The notes under the pieces were generated by a model that made no database searches, was not told where the DNA came from, and was given only the letters and a program-made list of their open reading frames with translations. The position numbers were made by a program, and so were the translations under genes. This document shows, one piece after another, positions 9,349 through 17,146 of a DNA stretch of 64,000 nt (within the stretch, counting starts at the first letter, position 1; each line of letters begins with the position of its first letter). Location of the stretch: contig NZ_CP022203.1 in the NCBI RefSeq assembly GCF_002305895.1, positions 8,822,001 through 8,886,000 of the forward strand. Reading direction: 5' to 3'. This stretch comes from Corallococcus macrosporus DSM 14697 (GTDB lineage Bacteria; Myxococcota; Myxococcia; Myxococcales; Myxococcaceae).

Positions 9349-10287
9349 ATGACGACCGACGCCACGCACCTGTCCCGCTCCGCCCTGCTGTTCCTGGCCC
9401 GCAAGCCCGGCCTGGAGGAGGTCGCCATGCGCCTGCGCCCCTTCCGGCGGCTGGCGTCGCGCTTCATCGCCGGAGAGACGCTGGAGGAGGCCGTGGACGC
9501 GGTGAGGGCGCTGTCCGCGCGGGGGCTCATGGCCTCGTTCGACCACCTCAACGAGGCCGTCCAGACGCCGGAGGAGACGCGGGAGGAGGTGCGCCAGTAC
9601 CAGCGGCTGCTGGCCCGCATCGACGCGGTGGGCGTGCGGGCCAACGTGTCGCTGAAGCTCACCCAATGCGGGCTGCTCTTCGACGAGGCCCTGGCCCTGG
9701 AGAACGCGCGCGCGGTGGTGGCGGAGGCCGCGGCGCGAGACTCCTTCGTGCGCATCGACATGGAGCACAGCGCGGTGACGCAGGTGACGCTGGACATCGT
9801 GCGCCAGCTCCGCGCGGAGTTCGGTGAGCCTCACGTGGGCGCCGTGTTGCAGAGCGCCCTGCGCCGCACGGAGCAGGATGCCAGGGACTTGTGCGCGGAG
9901 CGCATCCGCGTCCGGCTGTGCAAGGGCGCCTATCTGGAGAAGCCCGACGTGGCCTTTCCAGACAAACGCGACGTGGACGCCAGCTTCGTGCGCGCCATGC
10001 GCGTGCTGCTCGACAGCGGCGTGTATCACGGCATCGCCACGCACGATGAGCGGATGATTGAAGCGACACTGGACCACGCGGCGAAGCAGGGCGTGCCGCG
10101 CGGCGCCTTCGAGTTCCAGATGCTCTACGGCATCCGCAGGGACTTGCAGGAACGACTCGTGAGGGAGGGTCACCCGGTGCGCGTCTACGTGCCGTACGGG
10201 CGGCACTGGTACCCGTACTTCATGCGCCGGCTGGCCGAGCGCCCCGCCAACCTGACGTTCCTGCTGCGCAACCTGGTACGTGGGTAG
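9349..10287 (+). CDS. Proline dehydrogenase family protein
   Basis: A 312-residue FAD-dependent TIM-barrel enzyme of the proline dehydrogenase (PutA N-domain / PRODH) family, oxidising L-proline to pyrroline-5-carboxylate. Diagnostic motifs are VRLCKGAYLEKP near residue 187, FEFQMLYGIR near 250, and YVPYGRHWYPYFMRRLAERPAN near 280, which contains the paired arginines that bind the substrate carboxylate. It is a stand-alone (monofunctional) form with no P5C dehydrogenase domain. It is the last gene of the acyltransferase-hydrolase unit; the functional link to those two is not obvious. Confidence 0.93.
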   Translation: MTTDATHLSRSALLFLARKPGLEEVAMRLRPFRRLASRFIAGETLEEAVDAVRALSARGLMASFDHLNEAVQTPEETREEVRQYQRLLARIDAVGVRANVSLKLTQCGLLFDEALALENARAVVAEAAARDSFVRIDMEHSAVTQVTLDIVRQLRAEFGEPHVGAVLQSALRRTEQDARDLCAERIRVRLCKGAYLEKPDVAFPDKRDVDASFVRAMRVLLDSGVYHGIATHDERMIEATLDHAAKQGVPRGAFEFQMLYGIRRDLQERLVREGHPVRVYVPYGRHWYPYFMRRLAERPANLTFLLRNLVRG

Positions 10288-10645
10288 GAAGCGGTGCGCG
10301 CGCGCCCCGCGCCCCATGCGGGCCGGCGCGTGCGGGCCGCCACGTGAAACACGCGGATGAAACACCAGACCGCGCGCGCCTCCGGCCTCCGGCGCGCGGC
10401 GTCAACGCCAACCGTGAACGGACCGGGGCGTTTGGACAGGCATGCCGGGTCAGCCTGGCACCCACCGTGGCTTGCCCGTAGCGGCATTCCCTGCTCATGG
10501 CGGCGGGATGTCTCGCCTCAAGGCGCGGCTGCGTCACCAGCGGGCGGCAGCCCCCTCCGCCGCCGCGCGCGGGGGCCGTGGATGGCCCGCAGGGCCGGGT
10601 GCCCCCGGAGGAACACGCCACGGGAGGCGTCCCTAGCTTTCCCGC
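10288..10645. other. 358-bp intergenic region before the GH15 gene
   Basis: No convincing gene is visible on either strand. An 8-bp perfect GC stem (10373-10380 paired with 10391-10398, 10-nt loop) about 85 bp after the proline dehydrogenase stop could act as a terminator, but it has no T-run. The promoter for the GH15 gene presumably lies here; no clear consensus is seen. Confidence 0.3.
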
Positions 10646-12439
10646 ATGGCGCTGCCCATCGAAGCCCACGCCCTCATCGGAGACACGCACAGCGCCGCGC
10701 TGGTGGCCCGTGACGGCGCCGTCGACTGGTTGTGCTGGCCGCGCTTCGACTCGGACGCGTGCTTCGCGGCGCTGCTCGGCGAGCCGAAACATGGCTTCTG
10801 GCGCATCGCCCCCTCGGTGCCCGCGCGGCGCGTGCACCGCCGCTACGCGCGCGACACGCTGGTGCTGGAGACGGAGTTCCACACCGACGCAGGCGTCGTG
10901 CGGCTGTGTGACTTCATGCCGCTGCGCGAGGACACGCCGCGGTTGATTCGCATCGTGGAGTCCCGCTCCGGGGAGGTGCCGCTGCGCATGGAGTTCGCGC
11001 CCTGCTTCGGCTACGGCGACCGCACGCCCTGGGCCCGGCTGATTCCGGGGGGCGTCAGCACCAAGGCCGGCCCGGACGCGCTCTACCTGTCCACGGCGCT
11101 GCCGCTGCGGTTGGAGCACAGCCACGCGCTCGCGGACTTCCGCGTGCCCGCGGGGCAACGGCAGGCCTTCGTCCTGTCCTGGCATCCTTCCCATCTGCCG
11201 CCGCCGCGTCAGCCGCCGGACCCGCTGCTCACGCGCGAGGACACGGAGCGGTGGTGGCGCGCCTGGGCCCACCGCTGCGTGCATGAGAGCCCCTGGCGCG
11301 AGCAGGTGACACGCTCGCTCATCACCCTCAAGGCGCTCACCTACTCCCCCACCGGCGGCGTGGTCGCCGCGCCCACCACGTCCCTGCCGGAGCGGCTGGG
11401 CGGCGTGCGCAACTGGGACTACCGCTTCTGCTGGCTGCGCGACGCCACCCTCACCCTGCTGACGTTGCTGAACGCGGGCTACACCCAGGAGGCCCAGGCG
11501 TGGCGGGACTGGCTGCTGCGCGCGGTGGCCGGCGAGCCCGACGAATTGCAAATCCTCTATGGCGTGGCCGGCGAGCGCCGCGTCACCGAGCTGGAGCTAC
11601 CCTGGCTGCCGGGCCATGAGGGCTCCCGCCCGGTGCGCATCGGCAACGCCGCCGTGGGCCAGCTCCAGTTGGACGTGTTCGGCGAGATTGCCGACTGCCT
11701 CTACCACGCGCTCCGCCACGGCGTCTGTTCGGACGCCGAGGCCTGGGACGTGAGCGTCCACCTGCTGCGCTTCGTGGAGCGCAACTGGGACCAACCCGAC
11801 GAGGGCATCTGGGAGGTGCGCGGCGGACGCCAGCAGTTCACCCACTCCAAGGTCATGGCGTGGGTGGCCATGGACCGGATGGTGAAGACGGCGCACCTTC
11901 GCGGCATGCGCGGCGCGCATGTGGAGCGCTGGGTGGCGCTGCGAGAGCAGATGCACGCGGAAATCTGCGCGCGGGGCTACGACGCGCGCCGCAACACCTT
12001 CACCCAGGCCTTCGGCGGCGCGGCGCTGGATGCCAGCCTCCTCCTGATTCCCCTGGTGGGCTTCCTCCCGCCCCACGACGCGCGCGTGCGCGGCACCGTG
12101 GAGGCCATCCAGCGCGAGCTCTGCTACGACGGGCTGGTGCGCCGCTACCACACGCACGAGACGCGGGACGGCCTGCCTCCGGGCGAGGGCGTCTTCCTGG
12201 CGTGCAGCTTCTGGATGGCGGACGCGCTGGCGCTGATGGGCCGCCACCGCGAGGCGCGCGAGCTCTTCGAGCACCTGCTGGGCCTGTGCAACGACGTGGG
12301 CCTGCTGTCCGAGGAGTACGACCCGGTGGCCCACAAGATGACGGGCAACTTCCCGCAGGCCTTCAGCCACCTCGCGCTGGTGGGCAGCGCGTTCAACCTC
12401 TCACGCGAGGGGGGCCCCGGCCAGGAGCGGAGCCACTGA
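10646..12439 (+). CDS. Glycoside hydrolase family 15 (glucoamylase/trehalase-like)
   Basis: A 597-residue cytoplasmic enzyme with the two-domain GH15 layout: an N-terminal beta-sandwich (IGDTHSAALVARDGAVDWLCWPRFDS) and a C-terminal alpha/alpha barrel. Barrel signatures include GVRNWDYRFCWLRDATLTL near residue 250, QLDVFGEIADCLY near 345, GIWEVRG near 390 (likely general-acid Glu) and LSEEYDP near 555 (likely general-base Glu). Relatives include bacterial glucoamylases and the actinobacterial GH15 trehalases, and sequence alone does not decide between maltosyl and trehalose substrates. It is monocistronic; two hairpins follow the stop codon. Confidence 0.92.
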   Translation: MALPIEAHALIGDTHSAALVARDGAVDWLCWPRFDSDACFAALLGEPKHGFWRIAPSVPARRVHRRYARDTLVLETEFHTDAGVVRLCDFMPLREDTPRLIRIVESRSGEVPLRMEFAPCFGYGDRTPWARLIPGGVSTKAGPDALYLSTALPLRLEHSHALADFRVPAGQRQAFVLSWHPSHLPPPRQPPDPLLTREDTERWWRAWAHRCVHESPWREQVTRSLITLKALTYSPTGGVVAAPTTSLPERLGGVRNWDYRFCWLRDATLTLLTLLNAGYTQEAQAWRDWLLRAVAGEPDELQILYGVAGERRVTELELPWLPGHEGSRPVRIGNAAVGQLQLDVFGEIADCLYHALRHGVCSDAEAWDVSVHLLRFVERNWDQPDEGIWEVRGGRQQFTHSKVMAWVAMDRMVKTAHLRGMRGAHVERWVALREQMHAEICARGYDARRNTFTQAFGGAALDASLLLIPLVGFLPPHDARVRGTVEAIQRELCYDGLVRRYHTHETRDGLPPGEGVFLACSFWMADALALMGRHREARELFEHLLGLCNDVGLLSEEYDPVAHKMTGNFPQAFSHLALVGSAFNLSREGGPGQERSH

Positions 12440-12490
12440 GGGCCCGGAAACACAGCGGGCCCCGGCGCGCGGTGGGAGCCTGGTCCCACC
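12440..12490 (+). terminator. Two tandem hairpins after the GH15 gene
   Basis: Immediately after the GH15 stop there are two perfect 7-bp stems: 12440-12446 with 12456-12462 (GGGCCCG/CGGGCCC, 9-nt loop) and 12471-12477 with 12484-12490 (GGTGGGA/TCCCACC, 6-nt loop). No T-tract follows, so this is a candidate rather than a classic intrinsic terminator. Before the IS insertion it would have separated two convergent genes and could have served both. Confidence 0.45.
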
Positions 12491-12527
12491 TCGTCCGGAG
12501 CCCGGGGTGCGCGACACGCGGAGACTA

Positions 12528-12552
12528 AACCGCCTCGACGAATCCCCTAAAC
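12528..12552 (+). repeat. Left terminal inverted repeat of the IS630-type element
   Basis: Begins AACCGCCTCGACGA and matches the reverse complement of 13608-13632 at 23 of 25 positions. Confidence 0.9.
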
Positions 12553-12570
12553 CCCGGAACGGTTGTTCCA

Positions 12571-13179
12571 ATGAAGGGGGTGGTGGTGATGGGGCAGCAG
12601 CCATTCAGGCTGACGCCCGAGCAGATGGAGGAGCGGCGATTGTTCGCCGCTTCACTGCTGAAATCGGGCTGGCGCCCAGTCGACGTAGCGGACGAGTGCG
12701 GTGTCACCCGGGGGGCGGTGTCTCAATGGTGCAAAGCCCTCGCACAGGGCGGTGTCAGGAAGCTGCGGCGCAAGCCGCATCAGGGGCGTCCCTCGCAGCT
12801 GAGCCCCTCGCAGTGGAAGCAAGTGGCCCGAGCGCTCAATGCCGGCGCTGTCAGGGCCGGCTTTCCCACGGAGCGGTGGACCCTTCCACGCATCGCACAT
12901 CTCATCGAGCACCGCTGGGGCGTGCGGTACCACCCACGCTCCCTGACGAGGCCGCTGCATCGGCTCGGGTTCTCCGCGCACCGCCCTCGTTCCCAGGCCA
13001 GCGAGCGGGATGATGCGCTCATCGAAGCTTGGGTGCGAAGAGATTGGCCTCGAATAAAAAGGGGGCTCGAAGAAGCGGGAGGACAATTGCCTTCTTGGAT
13101 GAGACGGGTCACACGTTTCGGGCCCGCCTGGGCACCACCTGGGCGCCGGTGGGACAAGTCCGAGTCCTCAAGCGTCTGA
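12571..13179 (+). CDS. IS630 transposase, N-terminal part (orfA)
   Basis: Encodes the DNA-binding half of the transposase: a helix-turn-helix near residues 28-60 (VADECGVTRGAVSQWCKAL) followed by a winged-helix segment (RWTLPRIAHLIEHRWGVRY). The useful part ends near position 13058 at an A5G5 run (13056-13065). A -1 slip of codon AAA there joins this frame to the catalytic half, giving a continuous IS630 protein (...WPRIKKGARRSG...). Beyond the slip site the remaining in-frame residues look non-native. IS630-family elements commonly use such frameshifting. Confidence 0.85.
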   Translation: MKGVVVMGQQPFRLTPEQMEERRLFAASLLKSGWRPVDVADECGVTRGAVSQWCKALAQGGVRKLRRKPHQGRPSQLSPSQWKQVARALNAGAVRAGFPTERWTLPRIAHLIEHRWGVRYHPRSLTRPLHRLGFSAHRPRSQASERDDALIEAWVRRDWPRIKRGLEEAGGQLPSWMRRVTRFGPAWAPPGRRWDKSESSSV

Positions 13180-13613
13180 GCAGGCGCCGAGAGATTTCCA
13201 GCGTCGTGCTCCTGACGGCGCCGCGGGGGCGTGAACGCCCCAAGGTGTTCGCCCGCCACTTCGTCGGCGCTGTCCACGACAAGGAAGTCATCGCCGCATT
13301 GAGGTACTTCCATCGGCGCCTCGGACGTCCGCTCGTCATCATCTGGGACCGCCTTCAGGCGCACCGTTCCAAGGCGGTCAGGGCCTGGCTGCAACGCCAC
13401 TCGAAGGACGTCCTCGTCGAGTGGCTGCCCCCGTACGCTCCTGACCTCAACCCAGAGGAGGGCTGCAATGGCGTGGTGAAGGAGGCATTGCTCAACGCAA
13501 CGCCCCCTGCCATTTCGGACCTCATGCGCCTGGCGCGAAGGGAATTTCGGGCCCTACAGCATCGTCCCGACGTCCTTCGCTCCTTCTTCGAGCACGCTGG
13601 GCTGGATGTTTAG
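13029..13613 (+). CDS. IS630 transposase, catalytic part (orfB)
   Basis: Encodes the RNase H-fold DDE domain. The three acidic residues are visible in FLDETG, IIWDRLQAH and YAPDLNPEEG, each in its usual context. The apparent start (TTG at 13029) is unlikely to be used; the protein is probably made as a fusion with orfA through -1 frameshifting at 13056-13065. The stop codon lies inside the right inverted repeat. The intact catalytic residues suggest the element could still be active. Confidence 0.88.
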   Translation: MGAKRLASNKKGARRSGRTIAFLDETGHTFRARLGTTWAPVGQVRVLKRLSRRREISSVVLLTAPRGRERPKVFARHFVGAVHDKEVIAALRYFHRRLGRPLVIIWDRLQAHRSKAVRAWLQRHSKDVLVEWLPPYAPDLNPEEGCNGVVKEALLNATPPAISDLMRLARREFRALQHRPDVLRSFFEHAGLDV

Positions 13614-13632
13614 CGGACTCGTCGAGGCGGTT
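13608..13632 (-). repeat. Right terminal inverted repeat of the IS630-type element
   Basis: Inverted copy of 12528-12552 with two mismatches. Its outer end abuts the TA at 13633-13634, which provides the first two bases of the neighbouring gene's TAA stop codon. Confidence 0.9.
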
Positions 13633-14189
13633 TAGAAGTAGCCGCCGATGGTGGAGGCGACGCTGAAGTTCACCTCCACCTCGTCGCCCAGGCCGAAGGC
13701 CAGGCGCGGGCCACCGCCCACGAAGAAGTGCGGCGTCACGTGGAAGAGGAAGGGCGCGTAGCCTTCCAGGATGACCGTGACGTTGGCGGGGAGCGACTGG
13801 TTGGCGAAGGGCAGGATGTCGTCGCCGATGTACAGCGACACCTGGCCCTTGGGCCACACCGACACACGCTCGGTGAGCGGGATGTTGTAGCCGACGCGCG
13901 CGTTCAGGCCGAAGGCGGCGATGGTGTCACCGCTGCCGAAGAGCGCGCGGACCTGGAGGCCGCTACCGACGGACAGGTTCTTCTTGAGGAAGTAGTCCGC
14001 GCCGGGCTCCAGGAAGACGTAGCCAACGCCGCTGCCCTGCGTGGAGTACCCCAGGCTGGCGGAGGCATCCGTGCTGATGACGAACTGCCCCTCCGAACCG
14101 AAGCTCCCCGACGACTCCTGAGCGCCAGCGCTCACCGACGCCATGACGCCCGCCACCACGGCCAGGTTCTTCCAGTTGCTTGCCTTCAT
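13632..14189 (-). CDS. Secreted outer-membrane beta-barrel protein
   Basis: A 185-residue protein with a signal peptide (MKASNWKNLAVVAGVMASVSAGA, cleavage before QESSG) and alternating hydrophobic strands rich in Gly, Tyr and Phe, ending in aromatic GGYF. This pattern fits a small OmpW/OmpX-like outer-membrane barrel of about eight strands. No specific family is recognised. The start is the ATG at 14189 because it gives a clean signal peptide and is preceded by GGAGGGA; an upstream start would add 11 residues. The IS element abuts its stop codon: the present stop is TAA, made from the target TA plus the first base of the element. Confidence 0.75.
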   Translation of the reverse strand: MKASNWKNLAVVAGVMASVSAGAQESSGSFGSEGQFVISTDASASLGYSTQGSGVGYVFLEPGADYFLKKNLSVGSGLQVRALFGSGDTIAAFGLNARVGYNIPLTERVSVWPKGQVSLYIGDDILPFANQSLPANVTVILEGYAPFLFHVTPHFFVGGGPRLAFGLGDEVEVNFSVASTIGGYF

Positions 14190-14422
14190 GAGACGTCCCT
14201 CCGTTGCGTAGGCCCGGCGCACATGTCCGGGCGCTCGGCGCCTCTTCTAGCCAATGGGCGCGGCGGAACATCATTTATTTCGTCATGGTTCTGAACAGTC
14301 ACGCCGAAGTCAGGTGGGTTCAGCCGTGTGACGGCGCCACCAGGGCCCCGCGTCCAGCAGATGTGTACGGCCCGGCAATGGGTGAAACCCATTCTTGCGC
14401 GCCGAGAAACCGCGCTCCATGA

Positions 14423-14594
14423 CAGGCCCAGCCCGCGGGCGGCTTCGAGGACTTCCTCACCGGCTTCCTGGTGGACGCGAAGAAGCCGGAGACCCTCGCG
14501 CGGCCGGTGGGCCTGCTGGAGCACCCGGACGGGAGCCTGCTGCTGACGGACGACGGCAACGGGCGCATCTACCGCATCCACTACACGCGCCAGG
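14423..14594 (+). pseudogene. C-terminal remnant of a PQQ-dependent sugar dehydrogenase
   Basis: A short open frame reads GFEDFLTGFL, then RPVGLLEHPDGSLLLTDDGNGRIYRIHY. This is the typical last beta-propeller blade of PQQ-dependent (sorbosone-type) sugar dehydrogenases. The N-terminal several hundred residues and a proper start are missing. The frame then runs into the 3' end of the convergent DUF2378 gene. It is best read as a decayed gene end left by a rearrangement. Confidence 0.65.
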
Positions 14595-15209
14595 TCAACT
14601 GTCCCAGGACAGCGTGTACTCGCTGTCCAGCAGGGACGTCTGGCCGCCGCGCACCTGGATGTCCTGGGCGCCTACGGCGAGGAGCGCGCCTTCGAGCATG
14701 CCCTCATTGTAGGCCACGGGGGTGAAGATGCGGCGCATGTGGATGCGGCCCGAGCGCGGGCCGGTCCACGCCACCTGGAGCTCGCCGAAGTTGATGGCCA
14801 TGCGGTAGGCCTCCGGGAGCATCTCCACCAGGCGCTTGGGCTCGCCGCCCACCTGCTGGCGGACCTCGGCGCCGAACATGGAGTTGATGAAGGCCAGCGT
14901 GCCCTGGACGCCGAGCTGCCGCATGGCCTCCTCGACGCCGCCGAGCTGCGGGGCCAACAACCCGGCCGCGGAGAAGAACACGCGCATGAAGGGCGGGACG
15001 GGGTAGAGCTCGGTGGTGTCCAGGTCGGCGGGGAAGTCACCGCCTTGCTGGATGCGGGCCACGGCCTGCTCACCGCCGAGGAAGCGCACGGTGTCGAGGA
15101 CGGCGGCGAAGTGCATGCCGCGAATCCCCTCGGACGCCTCCACGAGCGCGAGCCGCGAGCTCAGCTCGCGCTCCACATCCTCTGGCGTGTCCCACTTGCC
15201 GCGCTCCAT
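14595..15209 (-). CDS. DUF2378 (TIGR02265) family protein
   Basis: A 204-residue soluble protein of a paralogous family described in Myxococcus and relatives (TIGR02265/DUF2378), of unknown function. Recognisable features are ELSSRLALVEASEGIRGMHF at the start, the ELYPVPPFMRVFFSAAGLLAP region near residue 80, and a C-terminal FTPVAYNEGMLEGAL segment. The family is expanded in myxobacteria and supports the taxonomic placement. The ATG at 15209 was chosen because the upstream in-frame 16 residues are not family-like. It is monocistronic, followed on the other strand by the sugar dehydrogenase remnant. Confidence 0.85.
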   Translation of the reverse strand: MERGKWDTPEDVERELSSRLALVEASEGIRGMHFAAVLDTVRFLGGEQAVARIQQGGDFPADLDTTELYPVPPFMRVFFSAAGLLAPQLGGVEEAMRQLGVQGTLAFINSMFGAEVRQQVGGEPKRLVEMLPEAYRMAINFGELQVAWTGPRSGRIHMRRIFTPVAYNEGMLEGALLAVGAQDIQVRGGQTSLLDSEYTLSWDS

Positions 15210-15323
15210 GCTGGCCTCCCGTCGAAAAACGCGGGGATGCTGGCACAGCCTGGCCACCCGCGCGAACTCCGGGCGGCCGTGGCGCGGTGCGTCCCACCTG
15301 TCACGTCCGTCGCGCGACGTGAC

Positions 15324-15641
15324 TCAGGGCGCGGGCTGGACGGCCGGCGCGGCCGCCTCGCGGCGCAGGCGCGCTTCGAAGACGAAGGTGCCGAAGGGGA
15401 GCAGCGACGCGAAGACGCCGCCCACCACGCGCAGGAAGGACCAGCGGTGGACGATGGCCGCCTCCATCAGCGCGAAGAGATAGAGGACGAAGAGCAGGCC
15501 GTGGGCCCAGCCGGTGAACTTCACGGCCTGCGGCATGCCCGCCAGGTACTTCAGGGGCATGGCGATGAAGAAGAGCGCGATGACGGACAGGCCCTCCGCG
15601 AGGGCCACGGCGCGGAAACGTCCCAGAGGCGTGTTCAGCAT
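15324..15641 (-). CDS. DUF3817 integral membrane protein
   Basis: A 105-residue protein with three hydrophobic helices (about residues 10-30, 40-62 and 68-90). It has the family pattern of DUF3817/YdzA proteins: FRAVALAEGLSVIALFFIAMPLKY, then a short AVKFTGWAHGLLFVLYL segment. Located in the inner membrane; function unknown. The ATG at 15641 gives the normal family N-terminus (LGRFRAVALAEG near residue 6). Confidence 0.82.
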   Translation of the reverse strand: MLNTPLGRFRAVALAEGLSVIALFFIAMPLKYLAGMPQAVKFTGWAHGLLFVLYLFALMEAAIVHRWSFLRVVGGVFASLLPFGTFVFEARLRREAAAPAVQPAP

Positions 15642-15833
15642 GAAATCTCCCCCGCCTGTTTCCCACTCCCGGACGCCGCGGTCCATGAGTCATGGTGACG
15701 CAGGGGGGCTGCCTGGTTGGCTGCTGGGGGCTGGAGGAACGGCGTCCCGTTCCGTTCCAGGGAGTTCTCCGGTGTGCCCCTTCCATCCACGTTGGAGGGA
15801 CACACTGGAGGCACCTGCGTGGGGGGCCTGGGG

Positions 15834-16988
15834 CTAGCTCGTACTGATGACGTCCTGAGCTGCCTGGAGGCGACGGGGGCTCCGCATGCCCAGTTCGACC
15901 ATGACCTCGCGGGCTCGCTTCGCCATCTCGTGCAGTTCCGCCGCCACTTCGTTCCGGCCGTAGACGGCTCCCTCTCCAAGCCAGCGGCGCAGGTCCGCCG
16001 CCAGCTCGCGCGCCGTCTGGTAGCGGGCGTCTGGCTGGGGCTGAAGGAGCTTGCGCAGCGTCACGCTCAACGCCTGCGGAAGCGGCTCGGTCAACATCTC
16101 CAGGTCCGCCTGCGTGTAGGTCGCCGCGCGCCAGATGGCATCCGCCACCATGGGAGGGCTCCCCGCGAGATGAGCCCGTTGGATGGCACGCCGGACACGC
16201 GACCGCTGCCGAACCGACAGCGAGCCTTTCACCTCCTCGGTCAATGCGTCCGGAGCATCAAGGAGGTTCCTGCCCGTCGCGAGTTCAAGCAGGACGTTGC
16301 CCAGCGCGAAGAGGTCCGACCTCGCGTCCACCCGGCCCGTCAGGAGCATTTCCGGGGAGGAGTAGAACGCATCCCCTTGCGGCCGACGCACCGTGGACGA
16401 AACGCGGCCGGGCAGGTCCGACAGGGCGAGCCCGAAGTCAGCGACCTGCACGTCGCCGTTCCAGTCGACGAAGAGGCGCTCCACGTCGAGCGCCCGGTGA
16501 ACGATGTGGAGGGCGCGCCCCTGCTCGTCCTTCGCCTCGTGGGCATGCTCCAGGGCCTCTGCGGCTCGCACACCCACATGGAGGGTGAAGAGGGGCGAGA
16601 ACCGGCGACCGCACTCCCCGGACAGCGTCAGCAGCGTGCTGATGCTGTGCCCCGACGGGTGCTCGGTGATGACGTACCAGCACCCTTCCGCCTTGTGGAG
16701 CCCGTGGACACGGAGGATGCCCGGATGGTGGAGATACGCCGCGAGGCGCACCTGCTCTTCAAGCTTCGCCCGTGCCCGCTTGATGCGGGGCATCTCCATC
16801 AACTTCGGAACGCCGACCGCCTTGAGCAGCACCTTGCCTCGGATGCCGCCTTCCGCAGTGCGGCGCCGGGCCAGCAGAAGACTCAACCCATGGTGAACCT
16901 CGCCCAGGTCTTCGCGAAACTCGTACTGAAAGCCGTCCCGCGTGAAGAGAATCGCCCCGCGAGGAAGCCTGAATTCACTTGCCGACAT
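15834..16988 (-). CDS. Protein kinase-like protein, probable pseudokinase
   Basis: A 384-residue cytoplasmic protein with a Ser/Thr kinase fold but a degraded active site. The N-lobe lysine (VLLKAVG) and the ADFG motif are present, and the glycine loop is poor (EDLGEVHHG). The catalytic HRDxKxxN loop reads HRALDVERLF: Asp, Lys and Asn are all replaced. The APE region survives as SSPEML and the D of the F-helix (ARSDLFALGNVLLEL) is kept. It likely binds nucleotide or partners without normal phosphotransfer. It lies 158 bp downstream of an intact kinase gene on the same strand. The start at 16988 has a GGGGAGGA ribosome site about 7 bp upstream. Confidence 0.85.
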   Translation of the reverse strand: MSASEFRLPRGAILFTRDGFQYEFREDLGEVHHGLSLLLARRRTAEGGIRGKVLLKAVGVPKLMEMPRIKRARAKLEEQVRLAAYLHHPGILRVHGLHKAEGCWYVITEHPSGHSISTLLTLSGECGRRFSPLFTLHVGVRAAEALEHAHEAKDEQGRALHIVHRALDVERLFVDWNGDVQVADFGLALSDLPGRVSSTVRRPQGDAFYSSPEMLLTGRVDARSDLFALGNVLLELATGRNLLDAPDALTEEVKGSLSVRQRSRVRRAIQRAHLAGSPPMVADAIWRAATYTQADLEMLTEPLPQALSVTLRKLLQPQPDARYQTARELAADLRRWLGEGAVYGRNEVAAELHEMAKRAREVMVELGMRSPRRLQAAQDVISTS

Positions 16989-17146
16989 GCTCTTTCCTCC
17001 CCTTCCGCGCAGGCATCCCAGGCCCACGCGTCACGGAGCAGGTTACCCACAGAGTGGTCAGCAGAGGAACTACCCTGAAAGGTCCTGTCGGGTCTGGCGA
17101 GGAGGGGGCGAAAAGCGAGCACCTACCCACCACGTCACCCGGCCCC

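Larger units (their letters stand above)
12528..13632 (+). mobile_element. IS630-family insertion sequence (1105 bp)
   Basis: A complete element bounded by 25-bp terminal inverted repeats with two mismatches and flanked by TA dinucleotides (12526-12527 and 13633-13634), the target duplication expected for the IS630/Tc1-mariner group. It contains two overlapping transposase frames joined by a probable -1 frameshift, with the DDE residues intact. It lies between the convergent GH15 and outer-membrane-protein genes. The right-hand TA falls inside the stop codon of the latter gene. Confidence 0.92.

Noticed and set aside
10474-10489. A sigma-54-like TGGC-N-GC match upstream of the GH15 gene
   Set aside because: Only the GG and GC dinucleotides fit; such pairs are frequent by chance at this GC content.
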